Source: Symsagittifera roscoffensis
Taxonomy: Eukaryota; Xenacoelomorpha; Acoela; Convolutidae
Length of the DNA: 23,289 nucleotides
Direction of reading: 5' to 3'
NCBI RefSeq assembly: GCF_963678635.1
Contig: NW_026971665.1
Coordinates: forward strand, 1 to 23,289
Below are positions 1 to 10,375 of this stretch, in pieces. The notes under the pieces were generated by a model. That model had not been told where the DNA came from. It saw only the letters and a list, made by a program, of their open reading frames with translations, and made no database searches. Numbering within the stretch: position 1 is the first letter of the stretch; each line of letters starts with the position of its first letter. The translations under genes and the position numbers were made by a program.

Positions 1-1413
1 AAAAAAAAAATCAAAAAAATTGTTCTAGAAGATTTTTGAAAACATCTTTGATATTGATGTCACTAAACAATTTTCTGTTTGCAGAACTTTTTCGTACTTT
101 TAAACAAAGAAAAACACACTCGCTGAAAATTGAACGTTTAAAATTATCTAAAAAAACTCAGTTGTTGGTCAAAAAATAAAAAAGGATGTTCGGCGATAAT
201 ATAAATTCGATTTTGAAAACTTTTGACCTCGATTTTTTTTTCATTATAGAAGTTAGCGTTTTTGATTTATGACAAGTAAGTCTATCGATATTTAACCAAA
301 AAGCTTGACATCTTTTCTTTCCTTTTGCCTAATTTACATCTTAGTTTGTTGAAAAGGCTGATATGACAATTTTACAAACAAATAAGTAGCATTTAGAGCA
401 CCAACAGGTTACATTAATGATATCCGAACCCGTTTTTTTTATCAAGGTCGATGTCCGTCCTACTGTAGTAAATCCAAAATAGCAATTATATGCGATGTTA
501 CGATACGCAATTTTAAAAGAGTAATAAGTTTTGTTGAAATGTTATCTAGCGATACACAATATTCAGTAATTATTCAAAAAGCTTGAAACCGTCGACACTG
601 AAAACAAAAACAAATGAAATTCTCTGCTATCGCATCAGATTAAATCTATGAAATAAAAATTTGTTTAACGGGAAAAATGTGTCGCTGTTGGCACTTCAAT
701 GAATTTAAAAAAATCAAAAAAAATTGTTCCAGAAGATTTTTGAAAACATCTTTGATATTGATGTCACTAAACAATTTTCTGTTTGCAGAATTTTTTCGTA
801 CTTTTAAACAAAGAAAAACACACTCGCTGAAAATTGAACGTTTAAAATTATCTAAAAAATTTCAGTTGTTGGTCAAAAATAAAAAAGGATGTTCGGCGAT
901 AATATAAATTCGATTTTGAAAACTTTTGACCTCGATTTTTTTTTCATTATAGAAGTTAGCGTTTTTGATTTATGACAAGTAAGTCTATCGATATTTAACC
1001 AAAAAGCTTGACATCTTTTCTTTCCTTTTGCCTAATTTACATCTTAGTTTGTTGAAAAGGCTGATATGACAATTTTACAAACAAATAAGTAGCATTTAGA
1101 GCACCAACAGGTTACATTAATGATATCCGAACCCGTTTTTTTTTATCAAGGTCGATGTCCGTCCTACTGTAGTAAATCCAAAATAGCAATTATATGCGAT
1201 GTTACGATACGCAATTTTAAAAGAGTAATAAGTTTTGTTGAAATGTTATCTAGCGATACACAATATTCAGTAATTATTCAAAAAGCTTGAAACCGTCGAC
1301 ACTGAAAACAAAAACAAATGAAATTCTCTGCTATCGCATCAGATTAAATCTATGAAATAAAAATTTGTTTAACGGGAAAAATGTGTCGCTGTTGGTACTT
1401 CAATGAATTTAAA
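1..1413. repeat. Tandem repeat, two copies of a ~704-bp AT-rich unit
   Basis: Positions 1-709 and 710-1413 align almost base for base with an offset of 703-704. For example, gatttttgaaaacatc starts at 31 and 735, and atgtgtcgctgttgg at 677 and 1381. Only about six to eight differences are visible, including ctag/ccag near 26/730, one A-run and one T-run length change, and ggcact/ggtact near 691/1395. The first ten A residues match the A-run that ends the unit, so the window opens inside or at the edge of the array and more copies may lie to the left. An open frame at 677-907 spans the unit boundary, is Lys/Phe-rich, and is not convincing as a gene. Confidence 0.95.
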
Positions 1414-4199
1414 AAAAGATCAAAGTTTGAAGCAAGCGAAAGCAGTGATAATAGATTTGTTGAAAACTTACCGCATTATACATTTTTGCCTCTCTTGTTT
1501 TGTGGTTAAATCAAAATCAAATTTCGAATTGAACCGAAAGTGTTAGTAGCCTTCTATCTTTCTTTTGCTGTGTATCTGATGATCGGTTTTTGAACTGAAT
1601 TGTTGCAAAAACTAAAAACTCCATAAAAACTACACCAGCCGAAACAATTTATCATAAGAATTTCTTCCTCTAGAAAAAATTTTATCCTTGAAACAACAAA
1701 CAAAAATTACCCTACGTAAGTTTTTTTTTCAGAATAATCCTAATTAATAATATTTTTATGCAATATATTGCCTCAAAACAGCAAAATTTTGCATTTGCAA
1801 AAATTGAAATAATCTCAGCTTACAAAAAATTTAAAAACTCCAAAAACAACTTTTGTCCCAGAAAATTTTTTTGGAAGAAAAAAACATTGTTTTTGGTTCT
1901 ATCTCATGCACGACAGGTTACATAAACTCATTCATATATAAAGAAAAAGCAAGACAACTCTTTTTCTAAAATGTTTCAAAATTTTGCATGCATTCAAAAA
2001 ACTAACATTACGATTTTTTCCAGTATAAAAATAAATTCAGTCTCAATTGGTGAGAAGCATGTTGTGTTTTGATTTCCAGTAACTATTCGCAAATGAGTTT
2101 CAATTGATTTCACAAACTCTAGTCAAAATTTTTCAAAAATATCTGCTGACATTACACAATTGATACCCAATCAAAAACTATGATACAATTGTTAAAAGAA
2201 AAAACATTTTCAAGGAGCAACGGGTAGCGAGTGCAACAACAGGCAAACAACAACCAATTTTTTACACTAAAATAGCGTTAAACATTTTCAGATTTTGTTG
2301 TTTTTCTTGCGAACGAGAATAGTTTTTTAATTGAATTTAAAAAAAAACGCAGAGATTTTGATTAACAAAAAAGAAAACGGTTTTAAAACCGTATCTAGGT
2401 AAACAAACTTATATTAAAAGTCTTTTTAAGTTTTTGATTGCATTAAAGAAACTGATTTCATATTTTGAAAAAAAATCAACATCATTCTTTCTAAACACTG
2501 ATGAGAACCAAACAATTTTGCTTTTGAAGAAAAAAGAAAACAAAAGTATCTGCAATCAAAGCTAATTGAATCAGTGAAGTTAGTGTTGATTTTGTTTTTT
2601 TGCAATAGCTTTTTTTGTAAATCTTGTTTTGGTGGTACAAGTATGTTTTCGTATAAAAATAGTAACGAATCAATTTCCTTGCGGTAAAGAACAAAAGATC
2701 GTTAAAGCAAGTAGAGTAAATCTATTTTCGTTTTTTCTAATCTTTTTACGGCCAAAATTAATGTGCTATATTTTGAAAAACTAAAAGACAACCTGTAAAT
2801 TCAATTTTTTCATAAATAGTCTCGATGTAAATGAATTTTATTCTAGCCTCCATAAAAAAGTGGTTCTTATAGTTACTTCATTACACAGCCAAAGTGTGCA
2901 CTAGATAGGTGCAGAACTTAGTGTGTAAGTCCCCGGATTCCAGAGAAAGGTCTTTAAACAAGCTATTTTTTCGTCGGAAGGATCAAAGAAAACGAGAGAA
3001 AAAGAGATGAACAAAAATATTGTACTTGTTGTGGACTCCGTACAGTTTGGCCTCGTAATGATTGCGATCTAACTTATTGATAAATACTGTTATTTGCTAA
3101 TTTGAGTCGTCTAAGAGCTTCGTTTGCCATGCAAGAAGATTAATGACAACCAATTATGCTTAAAGACAATTCTATGAAATTTTGAGCAATTTTTCTTCGA
3201 AAAAACTGATGAAAATTCCAAAAAACCTTAAAAAAAATTCTAGAAACGGTTTCAATCTCACAATTAGAGTTTTTTCTGCAATACTTTTGACGGAAAACAA
3301 ACAATAAATCATCTCTTGAGTGTTTCTACGATAAAGCTTATCTTTGATATATCGACGCTCGAGAAATGATGAGCGTTAGGATCACCTGATCCACGGGTTG
3401 ACCATAAATGCTTATCATACAATTTTCATATATGGAAAGATGCGTATCAGACAGTTTCGTACAATTTCATAGAGACAAAGAAAAAACTAATAAAATTCTA
3501 AGACAGTTATTTTTCATAAATCGAAATTGTAGGATAAGGATTTTTTCATAAACCAAAAGTTGAATTTTTATTTTTTTTTTTCAAGTTATTTAAAAAAGAA
3601 AACAAGATAATTTTTTAGTGTATGTTTTTCAAATTATCGGACATTAATCAAGGCATATATAAACATGCGATACAAAAGAAATAGAAGTTTGCACTTGTTT
3701 GAAAAAATATAACCAGAGAAACGGAAAAAAATCCAATTTTTGGGTATCCAGGACGTTATACAGGCACAAAATTAAAACTTGCATGCAAAGTTTTTTTGGA
3801 AAAAATTAGCTTGAGTACAACATTCGACTTTGCGGTTAAAAAAAAGCAAAAAAAAAAAGTTTTTTTGGGCAATTTTAATATTACTTCGAAAAATTTTTGT
3901 TGCCGCAATCAAAAAAATGATTAATTCCACGATGAAATTCACACAATTTGCATATATGGAAATTGTTTGATAACCATTTTTTTTTCAAAAAAAAAGAAAC
4001 ATATTTTTTTTTCATCAAGAAACATAGTTTTTCTTTTTCATCACCAGAGTGTTTTATGTGCCAGTCGGTCATATTTGGATGTTTGACCTTGAGCAATGCG
4101 AATAACATGATTTTGGGGTCAAATGGAATTTTTCAAAAATTCGAATTGGACATGTCATGCTCAAGTTTCTCGCGACAACTGAAAAAATCAGAATAATAA
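1414..4199. other. AT-rich intergenic DNA, no gene recognised
   Basis: This stretch has long A and T runs, frequent stops in all frames and no recognisable motif. The longest frames (minus 2491-2694 and 3881-4108, plus 3948-4196) are under 90 residues, rich in Lys, Phe, Asn and Tyr as expected from A/T runs, and two of them overlap on opposite strands. A slightly less AT-rich patch at about 2880-3070 and another at 3340-3440 hold nothing I could identify. Untranslated exons or a small RNA gene cannot be excluded by eye. Confidence 0.6.
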
Positions 4200-5368
4200 G
4201 ATCAGAACGACCGAATCACAATCGCGGGAAAGTGGTCAAATTTAGCAGCGGGAAATTGCTATTCGCAATTTCCGATACTTAATTGAAAGTGAGTAGAGCT
4301 GTCTTATTCGTGACAGGAGACAGAAAGTAATCGCGAGCTAAAGAACATCGATATTCAGTTGGACCAAAGTGAGCCTTTAATGGAAAGGTAGACAATCGAA
4401 GTGTCCCAATGGTCCAGACAAAAACTCAATTCTCAAGCTAAAACTAAATCGATTAGAACTTATTGAGTCAAAATTAATTCCCCATTTATTCTCAAGTTGC
4501 TTAATAATTTATGTACCTCAAATTCTCGAGTGTGCCGATATGTGAATACTCAATTTGGTTTTCTTGAGTGTGTTTTACGATGGTTATGTTGAGGTAAGGA
4601 GAGTTTTAGTTTAATCCATCTGAAATGGATCAAAGTTCCACTGTCTAATAAAAAGTAACCCTACGGACTGTTCCGACCCTGTTTTTAATGGCGTTCGCGT
4701 TTTTTGGGTATTTTGAGACCTTAGTATGGTGACGTTCTTGTTTTCTAGAGTGGGGGGTATTTTGGTAGTGGCCTTTAAGCTGTAACGGGTTTTTAGTCTC
4801 ATGTCGCAAGTGAACCGAATCGACTCCGACAGTTCGAGGTGGAAAAACACAAGAGATAGTGTCCCTGACTCTTGAGCCAATGGTTATAGGGCCTATTTTT
4901 CTTTAACCTCATATGTGACGTAAGTATGCTACTGTTACATAGTGTTTGTATGGCGCTCCTGGGTGTTTTTACGACATCATGACTACTGAGTCGAACCCAC
5001 TTGACACAGCTCCGGGCTACATGCCCATTCTAGAGTACCGGTGGTACGGTTCAGCGGGAACGTGTAAGCCTTCCGGTTTTACCGTTATATCTTTTCAAGA
5101 AAACTCGAGAAAACTTCCTGGTACGCTCTCCTAACGAGGCTTAGCTAATCGAGTAAGGGGGGTAACTAGGGGGACTAAAAAACGAGCAAAAGACAAAAAG
5201 CGAAACAAAAACCGAAAAAGAATAGAAGAAGGAACAAAAACCATTTTAAAAAAATGACATTGACTTTGACACCAGATTAGTTGGATCAAACCTTCATATT
5301 AATTAAATAGTATACCCATACTAATTTTAAAAGACCAATCGTTTCGATCATTTCAGCAATTTAAAAAG
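4200..5368. other. Less AT-rich block upstream of the retroelement, unidentified
   Basis: Base composition changes near 4200 from about two-thirds or more A+T to clearly higher G+C. Two modest frames exist, minus 4611-4880 (89 codons) and plus 4946-5134 (62 codons). Both start at TTG rather than ATG and neither resembles a family I know. The plus frame is rich in Gly, Pro, Tyr and Cys. On the plus strand around 4690-4925, stretches without stops are separated by single stops, which could be a decayed coding sequence. The position just 5' of gag and the element-like composition suggest LTR or leader DNA of the retrotransposon, but no second LTR is in the window to prove it. Confidence 0.35.
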
Positions 5369-5743
5369 TTGCCCGAGTGTAAGGGCGTTGTTAACGGTTT
5401 TTATATAGCTTGCAATTTAGCTGGACCACTAGGAGACTTATCTGGAAGAGGTGACCAGTCGAGTAGGAAAGTGGTTCACAGGGACTTAGCTGGACCACTA
5501 GGAGACTTAACTGGAAGAGGTGACCAGTCGAGTAGGAAAGTGGTTCACAGGGACTTAGCTGGACCATTAGGAGACTTGACTGGAACAGGTGACCAGCCAA
5601 GTGGGAAAGTGGTGCGGGTGATTAGGTGCAGGACATGTCAAGGAGACAACCAGCACGGAATCAGAACAACAGAAGAGGACGGGGGTGTTCTTAAGTTGGT
5701 CAAATGGGTATCGTTAAAATCCACAATACATTATAGGAGATAA
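5369..5743 (+). other. Open frame carrying a 23-residue repeat; doubtful gene
   Basis: This is a 124-codon frame without an ATG at its beginning; it opens at TTG 5369. It contains three 23-residue repeats of the form LAGPLGDL(S/T)G(R/T)GDQ followed by a basic stretch ending KVV. The first two repeats carry Arg-Gly-Asp and the third has Thr-Gly-Asp. The tail is Arg-rich. Because the DNA repeat is 69 bp, a multiple of three, the frame stays open through the array on both strands, so openness alone is weak evidence of coding. It lies about 790 bp upstream of the Gag start in the probable leader or LTR region. Most likely it is a minisatellite with fortuitous frames, though a small leader peptide is possible. 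Confidence 0.2.
5417..5623. repeat. Minisatellite, three 69-bp units
   Basis: The units begin at 5417, 5486 and 5555 with ttagctggaccactagg (attagg in the third). Units 1 and 2 differ at only a few positions, for example tatctgg against taactgg. Unit 3 is more diverged towards its end, with ccaagtggg in place of gtcgagtagg. Confidence 0.95.
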
Positions 5744-6106
5744 GTGTAAAATTGGATAAGCGGAACCCCACTGTTTTGAGGAACGTTTTTACTCAAGCAG
5801 GCCTGGAAACAGGTTCTACGCTTTTCTCTCAGGAGGTCTAGGACCCGGCGCTCAAGGTAATTTTCGGCTTAAGAGGGGGCTAAAGAGGGGGGAGGTTAGA
5901 AGGGGGGCTGGTTAGGTTAGAGGTTGGCGGTTGTAAATTGTAAAAAGGGGCGTGGCAATCAAGTACCAGGCGTTTTTTCCAATAAAAGGTTGACACAAGT
6001 CACCTTTGAATTTTAGGTGGGTTTATCTATCTGTTTTTATTACTTTTTCCTGGTTTAAGTTTTCACGTTTTAATCGGTTTTGAACAAACAGGTGAACACA
6101 AGACAA
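5744..6106. other. Purine-rich leader-like stretch with a possible polyadenylation signal
   Basis: No gene is visible. The plus strand becomes strikingly G/A-rich at about 5860-5920 (runs such as gaggggggaggtt). An AATAAA hexamer occurs at about 5981, followed by an imperfect inverted repeat (aaaggttgac, then gtcaccttt). In an LTR this combination would fit the R/U5 region, but no tRNA primer-binding site could be matched by eye, so the assignment is an inference. Confidence 0.3.
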
Positions 6107-6268
6107 GTGGTCTTGGGACAGTAGTCTTGCGACAGTACAGTCTTGGGACAGCAGTCTTGGGACGGTGGTCTTGGGACAGTAGTCTTGAGACAGTGCAGTC
6201 TTGGGACAGTGGTCTTGGGACCGTGCAGTCTTGGGACAGTACAGTCTTGGGACAGTAGTCTTGGGACA
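6107..6268. repeat. Minisatellite, eleven 14- or 16-bp units
   Basis: Eleven units of gt(ac/gc)agtcttgggaca or gt(a/g)gtcttgggaca run head to tail. Units of 14 bp start at 6107, 6121, 6151, 6165, 6179, 6209 and 6255. Units of 16 bp, which carry an extra CA or GC pair, start at 6135, 6193, 6223 and 6239. A decayed twelfth copy (catgggacagtgc) lies at about 6310-6322. The mixed unit lengths break any reading frame, so the array is not coding. It sits between the 69-bp minisatellite and the gag start. Confidence 0.95.
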
Positions 6269-6530
6269 GTGCAGTTGTACAAAAAAGTTGTGTGACGGTA
6301 CCAAAAGGTCATGGGACAGTGCAAAATAGCTCAACGCTCAATTAAAAGCAAAATGACTGGTCCGAACGATTAAATCGCGAAAGATCCGTTTTAGTAAGAT
6401 CACGAATTGAAAGGTTTTTTTTATTCTATAAGGGAAGTAGGGACGTTTTTTTATTTTTAAAATTTTGATCCATATAATAGAGTTTTGTAAATAATAATTT
6501 TGTAAATAGAAGCAATTGTAAATAAAAACC
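6269..6530. other. AT-rich stretch just upstream of gag
   Basis: Three copies of tgtaaata occur at about 6485-6520, ending 10 bp before the Gag start. There is no gene. The start context aaaaccATGa has an A at -3, favourable for eukaryotic initiation. Confidence 0.5.
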
Positions 6531-7709
6531 ATGAGGCGGAGTAGGGTACCGATAGGAGAAAGAAGAGTTATAGAGTCAAAGACAAATCATAACTCGTCGC
6601 AACGAGAAGTAACACCGCTTGACCCAAGAATCACAAGAAAGAACTTTTCAGTGAGCATGGTCAACACACGAAGCGCAAAAGAGAACAAGACGAAAGTGAG
6701 CGCTGAGGAGGGACAAACGGAACCTGCTATAGAAATTGGTCTTGAGACACCAGATCAGAGTGTTGATGAGGTGGAGAAGAAGACAACGGAGTCGACACCG
6801 ATGCCGACTGCAGAAGAACAAAAGCAAAAGACGATGGAATTCTCGCCGATAGACACTGTGGAGGACACGACGGGCAACACGCCAGAAACCATAAAGGACG
6901 AGTCTCAAACGAAAATAAATTCATTCACAGAGAGGTTCGCGATGATGGTTGGAATGAAATCAAGAGACGTAGTGGAGGAAGAAACGAAGGCCAAGAAAGG
7001 CAAAACGTTTGGAACAGTTTCCACGATAACAACAGAGGCCAACCAAGGCGATGATCAGGTCAAACATGGGGTAACAGCTAGTCATGGGGCAACAGCTGAC
7101 CATGAAACAACAACTCCTCTAGAGCTGGGCGGTTTAATGGCGAAGTTAGATCAGATCGACAAAAAACTAAAGTGCAGCGAGGAGGATCGAAAAGTGATAA
7201 GGAAGGAAATAAGATACAACAAAAACGAGTACCTGGACAACTACTTTAACCTGGCAAGGGCGACGGAGGAAAAGCTTCAGCAGATGTCAGACAAGGTAGA
7301 GGCCACTGACAAAGACCGAAAGAAGAACATCAAAAAAGACATGCAAGAAATGAAGCAACGGTATGACATCGTGAAAAGTAAGCTAGGGAATCTGGAGACG
7401 AGGATGGACACTATGAGCAGAGACCAGGCGGAGAGTCCGTGTGCCATACAGTCCAAACTAGATGCCATCTTGAGAAACTCTATAACACAAGACAATCTGG
7501 TAACAAATCGAAGACAAGGCAACCGAGTCGATTTCGTGGAACCACAACGGAACAAACGGGAGTCAACACCGTTACCGCCAACCCGGGATGCAACATACAC
7601 AGTACGGGGGGGCAAGACAATTATGAAGAGTGGAACCTCAAATACGACGAGTGGTCCAGTGGACTCCACGATTCCACGACGAACAATAACGTGGGACCGG
7701 ATGCCATGA
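6531..7709 (+). pseudogene. gag: Gag N-terminal region with coiled coil (copy 1)
   Basis: This is a 392-codon frame opening with ATG in a good eukaryotic context. Residues 1-195 are polar, low in hydrophobics and rich in Glu, Thr and Lys, so probably disordered. Residues about 200-300 are highly charged with heptad-like hydrophobic spacing (from LMAKLDQIDKKL on) and predict a long coiled coil, suitable for Gag multimerisation. True Gag reading probably leaves this frame at a run of seven G (7606-7612): beyond it the protein-like sequence is in the frame of 7439-8344, and this frame ends at a TGA at 7707. The frame choice on either side of the G-run is inferred from amino-acid character and family resemblance. 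Confidence 0.8.
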
Positions 7710-8344
7710 CGTGGGCGAGCACCTGGGAAAAGACGAACGGGACACTGGAGACCTTCGCCACGAGGAACACCGACTCGAGCAAAAGAAGAGGTGGCAAATC
7801 CAGGAAAACCTTCAAGAAGCCAAAAGAATTCAAAGATGACTCAGATGGGTGCATGAACACATGGGTAGAAGTCATGAGACTACACCTGGAACAAGACAAC
7901 CTCAATGACGAGAAACACGCCTGCACAGCAATATTGAGCAACCTAGAAGGCACAGCGTTAAAATTTGTAGTTGCGAAGAAGGAGGAGGAACGCGACACTG
8001 CGGACAAGATCTTCGAGATATTGTTGAATCGATACGGGTCAGGCATGAAGGGTCACCAAGCGATGATGAGATTTGAAAAGAGAATGCAAAGGGACGATGA
8101 ATCAATTGATTGGTTCCTGGATGATCTTGAGAGCTTGAGACGAAGGAGTGATCCTGAAGAGTCAACAAACAGAAGGAACTTTAGCATCGCCTCGAAGTTC
8201 ATCGATGGGGTCAAAAGTGACGACTTGAGAACAATATTGACAACGTACTATTCACTGTCGAAAGATAAAGCACCGACTCCAGAAGAGATGAGACAAAAGT
8301 CAAGGGAGTACATGCTGATGAAGCCGAAGAAGTACTCGTACTAA
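7613..8344 (+). pseudogene. gag: Gag capsid-like domain (copy 1)
   Basis: This is the continuation of Gag after the 7606-7612 frameshift, in frame 2 (the open frame runs 7439-8344). A Ser/Thr/Lys-rich linker leads into a helical domain from about 7845: GCMNTWVEVMRLHLEQ, then NLEGTALKFVVAKK, RYGSGMKGHQ and DDESIDWFLDDLESLRRRS. The order of conserved Trp, the 'LeGtA' loop and the terminal helix pair resembles Retrotrans_gag capsid domains of Ty3/gypsy elements. The frame ends at TAA 8342. The same protein resumes one frame over with a Gln/Arg-rich linker leading to the zinc knuckles, so a second frameshift lies somewhere in 8305-8344. Confidence 0.85.
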
Positions 8345-8697
8345 GAGAACAGGAAAAAGCAAGGGGGAGTCAACCACAAAGGTCGTCATGGTACAAGCCT
8401 AGAGATGACATGGACAAACGTAGATCATGTGCAAATTGCGGGTCAGCGGATCATCACGTGGCGGGTTGCACGACGTACAAGCAGGGCATGAAGAGTCTAG
8501 GATATGCACCGGATGAGAAAGATATGAGCCAGATGGAATAACACGAGTTCTTTAGTGGCTTGATCATCAAAATAGGTGCGAGATTCTTCTTCTACAATCA
8601 AGAGGGGCACTTCAGGATGGACTGTCCATTGTTTTGGGAAGCAGTCAAGAACCAGAGTCACCCCAGAGAAACAGAGAAACAGACAAACTGCGCTTGA
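8345..8697 (+). pseudogene. gag: Gag nucleocapsid: one intact and one damaged zinc knuckle
   Basis: In frame 1 an Arg-rich linker (SSWYKPRDDMDKRRS) precedes a perfect CX2CX4HX4C knuckle, CANCGSADHHVAGC, at 8428-8469; this motif binds packaged RNA. A TAA at 8539-8541 interrupts the frame. A second knuckle follows at 8584-8625, where the His (8608) and last Cys (8623) are kept but the first two Cys positions read Phe (8584) and Tyr (8593), so zinc binding is lost. The frame closes at TGA 8695 and the downstream protein continues in frame 2, implying another indel at about 8660-8697. Paired knuckles are normal in gypsy Gag; the damage fits an inactive copy. Confidence 0.85.
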
Positions 8698-9226
8698 AAC
8701 AAAAAATTTGGAGGCATCGAGTGCGGAATTACCGACCAAGACGGTGAAGGCTGTAACGCAAGTCAGCAGTGCCATGGAGGCAAAGGCCATGAAATCCCTG
8801 GAGATAATATATGAGAGAGCAGCTGCAGAGGCCATCAAAAAAGTCAAACAAGACCTAGCCACGAAAGAAATCGAGCAACGATTGAAACAGGAGATCGAAA
8901 GGCAGAAGTTGAACGAAACATTAAGTGGGTTAGTGCCAAAGCCAGAAGCCGAAGTGGGAGCGACAAAGAGTAGAAATTGCAACACTCTGAAAATGGTGAC
9001 GGTAAAGCCATTCGGCATAACGAAGATTGGAGCCAGGATAATGTCAATAATCACTGTGGGCGGCCACGAAGTAACGAGGATCCTGAGCGAACCCAGCGAT
9101 CAGACGATAATGCATACTGATGTCTACGCAGATTACTTTTGTGCAACAAGTCCACGGACAACTTCTAGAGCCGTGTGGTCACTACTCACAAGAGGTGGCA
9201 GCAAGTCAGTCCGCGTCGAAAACTGA
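8698..9226 (+). pseudogene. Gag-Pol linker region (copy 1)
   Basis: Frame 2 codes for a charged helical stretch (AIKKVKQDLATKEIEQRLKQ around 8830-8890) likely to form a coiled coil, followed by a more globular segment (IGARIMSIITVGGHEVTR around 9030-9075) that leads into the protease region. A TGA at 9224-9226 splits it from the next feature, which continues in the same frame with YTEAYGSHEV. The stop probably arose from an Arg codon (CGA to TGA), a typical CpG transition. There is no ATG at the start; it is an internal part of a polyprotein, not a separate gene. Confidence 0.75.
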
Positions 9227-10375
9227 TACACGGAGGCTTACGGTTCGCATGAGGTGATGTTAAATATAGATGGGATGAACATCTACACGAAAACCATGAT
9301 AACATGTGACGAAGACCTAGCCGGACAGATCTACGTGGGCAAAGAGGAATTGAAAGTGAGATCGATTGGACACTGCGCCATGTTGGAAGAAGATGCAATG
9401 CACATCGGGACGGAGGCAGATGTATCAGCACACGTGCTTGACATAAGTTGCAAAAAGACTCAGTTACGCGGGTTACTTGATGCGGGGGCAGTCTTGAGTG
9501 TTATAGCAATTGAAACTTGGGAGCGAATGGGTTTCATCAAGGATGATTTGATAGACTCGATAATACGGCTGTCAGCTGCAAACAAAGGGGCGCTACGGGT
9601 GCTAGACAGAACACCAATAATAGCCCTAAACCTGGGGGAACGCAACCTGTGGATGAGGTTTCTCTTGGTAAAAAACCTAGATGAGTCTGACCAATGCATT
9701 TTAGGCAGAGACTTCATCAGGAACTTCGACGTAACGATTGATTTAAACAATGCTATGTTCAGTATACGGAGCCCGGATAGGAGGTACGCAAATAAACCGG
9801 TAAATTTAATGATGGCGAATGAAAATAAAGCACCGGTATTCTTGAGTACGAGGGTGAGGCTGAAAGCGAACGACAAGGCAATTGTAAGCTTGCGAATGAA
9901 AAAGTATAATGAACTAAGTGACAATAAGCAAGTATGCATAGTCCCAAATCCTAATAGTCAAAAAGCTGCTGTTTTAGGAAGATCATTCTCAATAACCAAG
10001 TGCGGTCTCTGCGTCAGTGTCTTGTTGAATTTTCTTGATATACCCATCACGACACAGAGGGTTAGAAAGCTTGGATTTTCTTCAACCGTGAAAACTCGAT
10101 ATGAAATGATTGAAAATCCAAAACAGAATGAAGTAATTGATTGCCCCAATCACAGGGACAAAATTTGTATCTTGAGACGATTGAATAAAACAAAACGTTC
10201 ATCAGGTCTTGTAAAACCACTTAAGTCAGAGACAGACGATGGAATTTCGAGCTGTTCAAATTTTCCGGAAAGACCCACTCTAGAGGAAATGCAGAGAGAT
10301 AAACCGGTTCTACCGGAGATAGAACATTTAAGGGGCAAGATAACGGACGAACAGCTCGAAGCCATCAAGGATTAG
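9227..10375 (+). pseudogene. pol: Retroviral-type aspartic protease region of Pol (copy 1)
   Basis: Frame 2 continues directly from the TGA at 9224. The protease core is visible: flap-side strand, then the catalytic loop LLDAGAVLSVIA at about 9473-9508, and the C-terminal ILGRDFIRNFDVTIDL at about 9698-9745, equivalent to the conserved ILG-x-DF block. The active-site triad should be Asp-Thr/Ser-Gly; here it is Asp-Ala-Gly (GAT GCG GGG, 9479-9487), so the residue that orders the catalytic loop is changed. A spacer of about 550 bp with NPNSQKAAVLGRSFS leads to the reverse transcriptase. The frame is broken at TAG 10373, where the protein-like sequence moves to frame 1. Confidence 0.88.

Noticed and set aside
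677-907. 76-codon plus-strand frame in the left tandem repeat
   Set aside because: It spans the unit boundary, is made of A/T-run codons, and the same positions in the second unit do not support a shared protein.
2491-2694. 67-codon minus-strand frame in AT-rich DNA
   Set aside because: Composition is Lys/Tyr/Phe-rich as expected by chance, with no motif and no conserved neighbour.
3881-4196. Overlapping frames on both strands
   Set aside because: Both are driven by complementary A and T runs; two genes fully overlapping on opposite strands are implausible here.
4962-5060. Possible tRNA on the minus strand (B-box-like GGTTCGACTC near 4985-4995)
   Set aside because: No A box at a proper distance and no cloverleaf acceptor pairing could be found.
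5391-5600. Minus-strand frame through the 69-bp minisatellite
   Set aside because: The repeat length is a multiple of three, so open frames on both strands are automatic.
6107-6268. CRISPR-like repeat array
   Set aside because: Units are directly adjacent with no unique spacers, and the sequence is eukaryotic.
4200-6530. Defined 5' LTR with primer-binding site
   Set aside because: No downstream partner LTR, no clear TG...CA ends and no convincing tRNA-complementary stretch were found; kept only as a possibility.
6648-9939. Several minus-strand frames of 65-185 codons opposite gag and protease
   Set aside because: They mirror the real plus-strand polyprotein, which has recognisable domains; they carry none.
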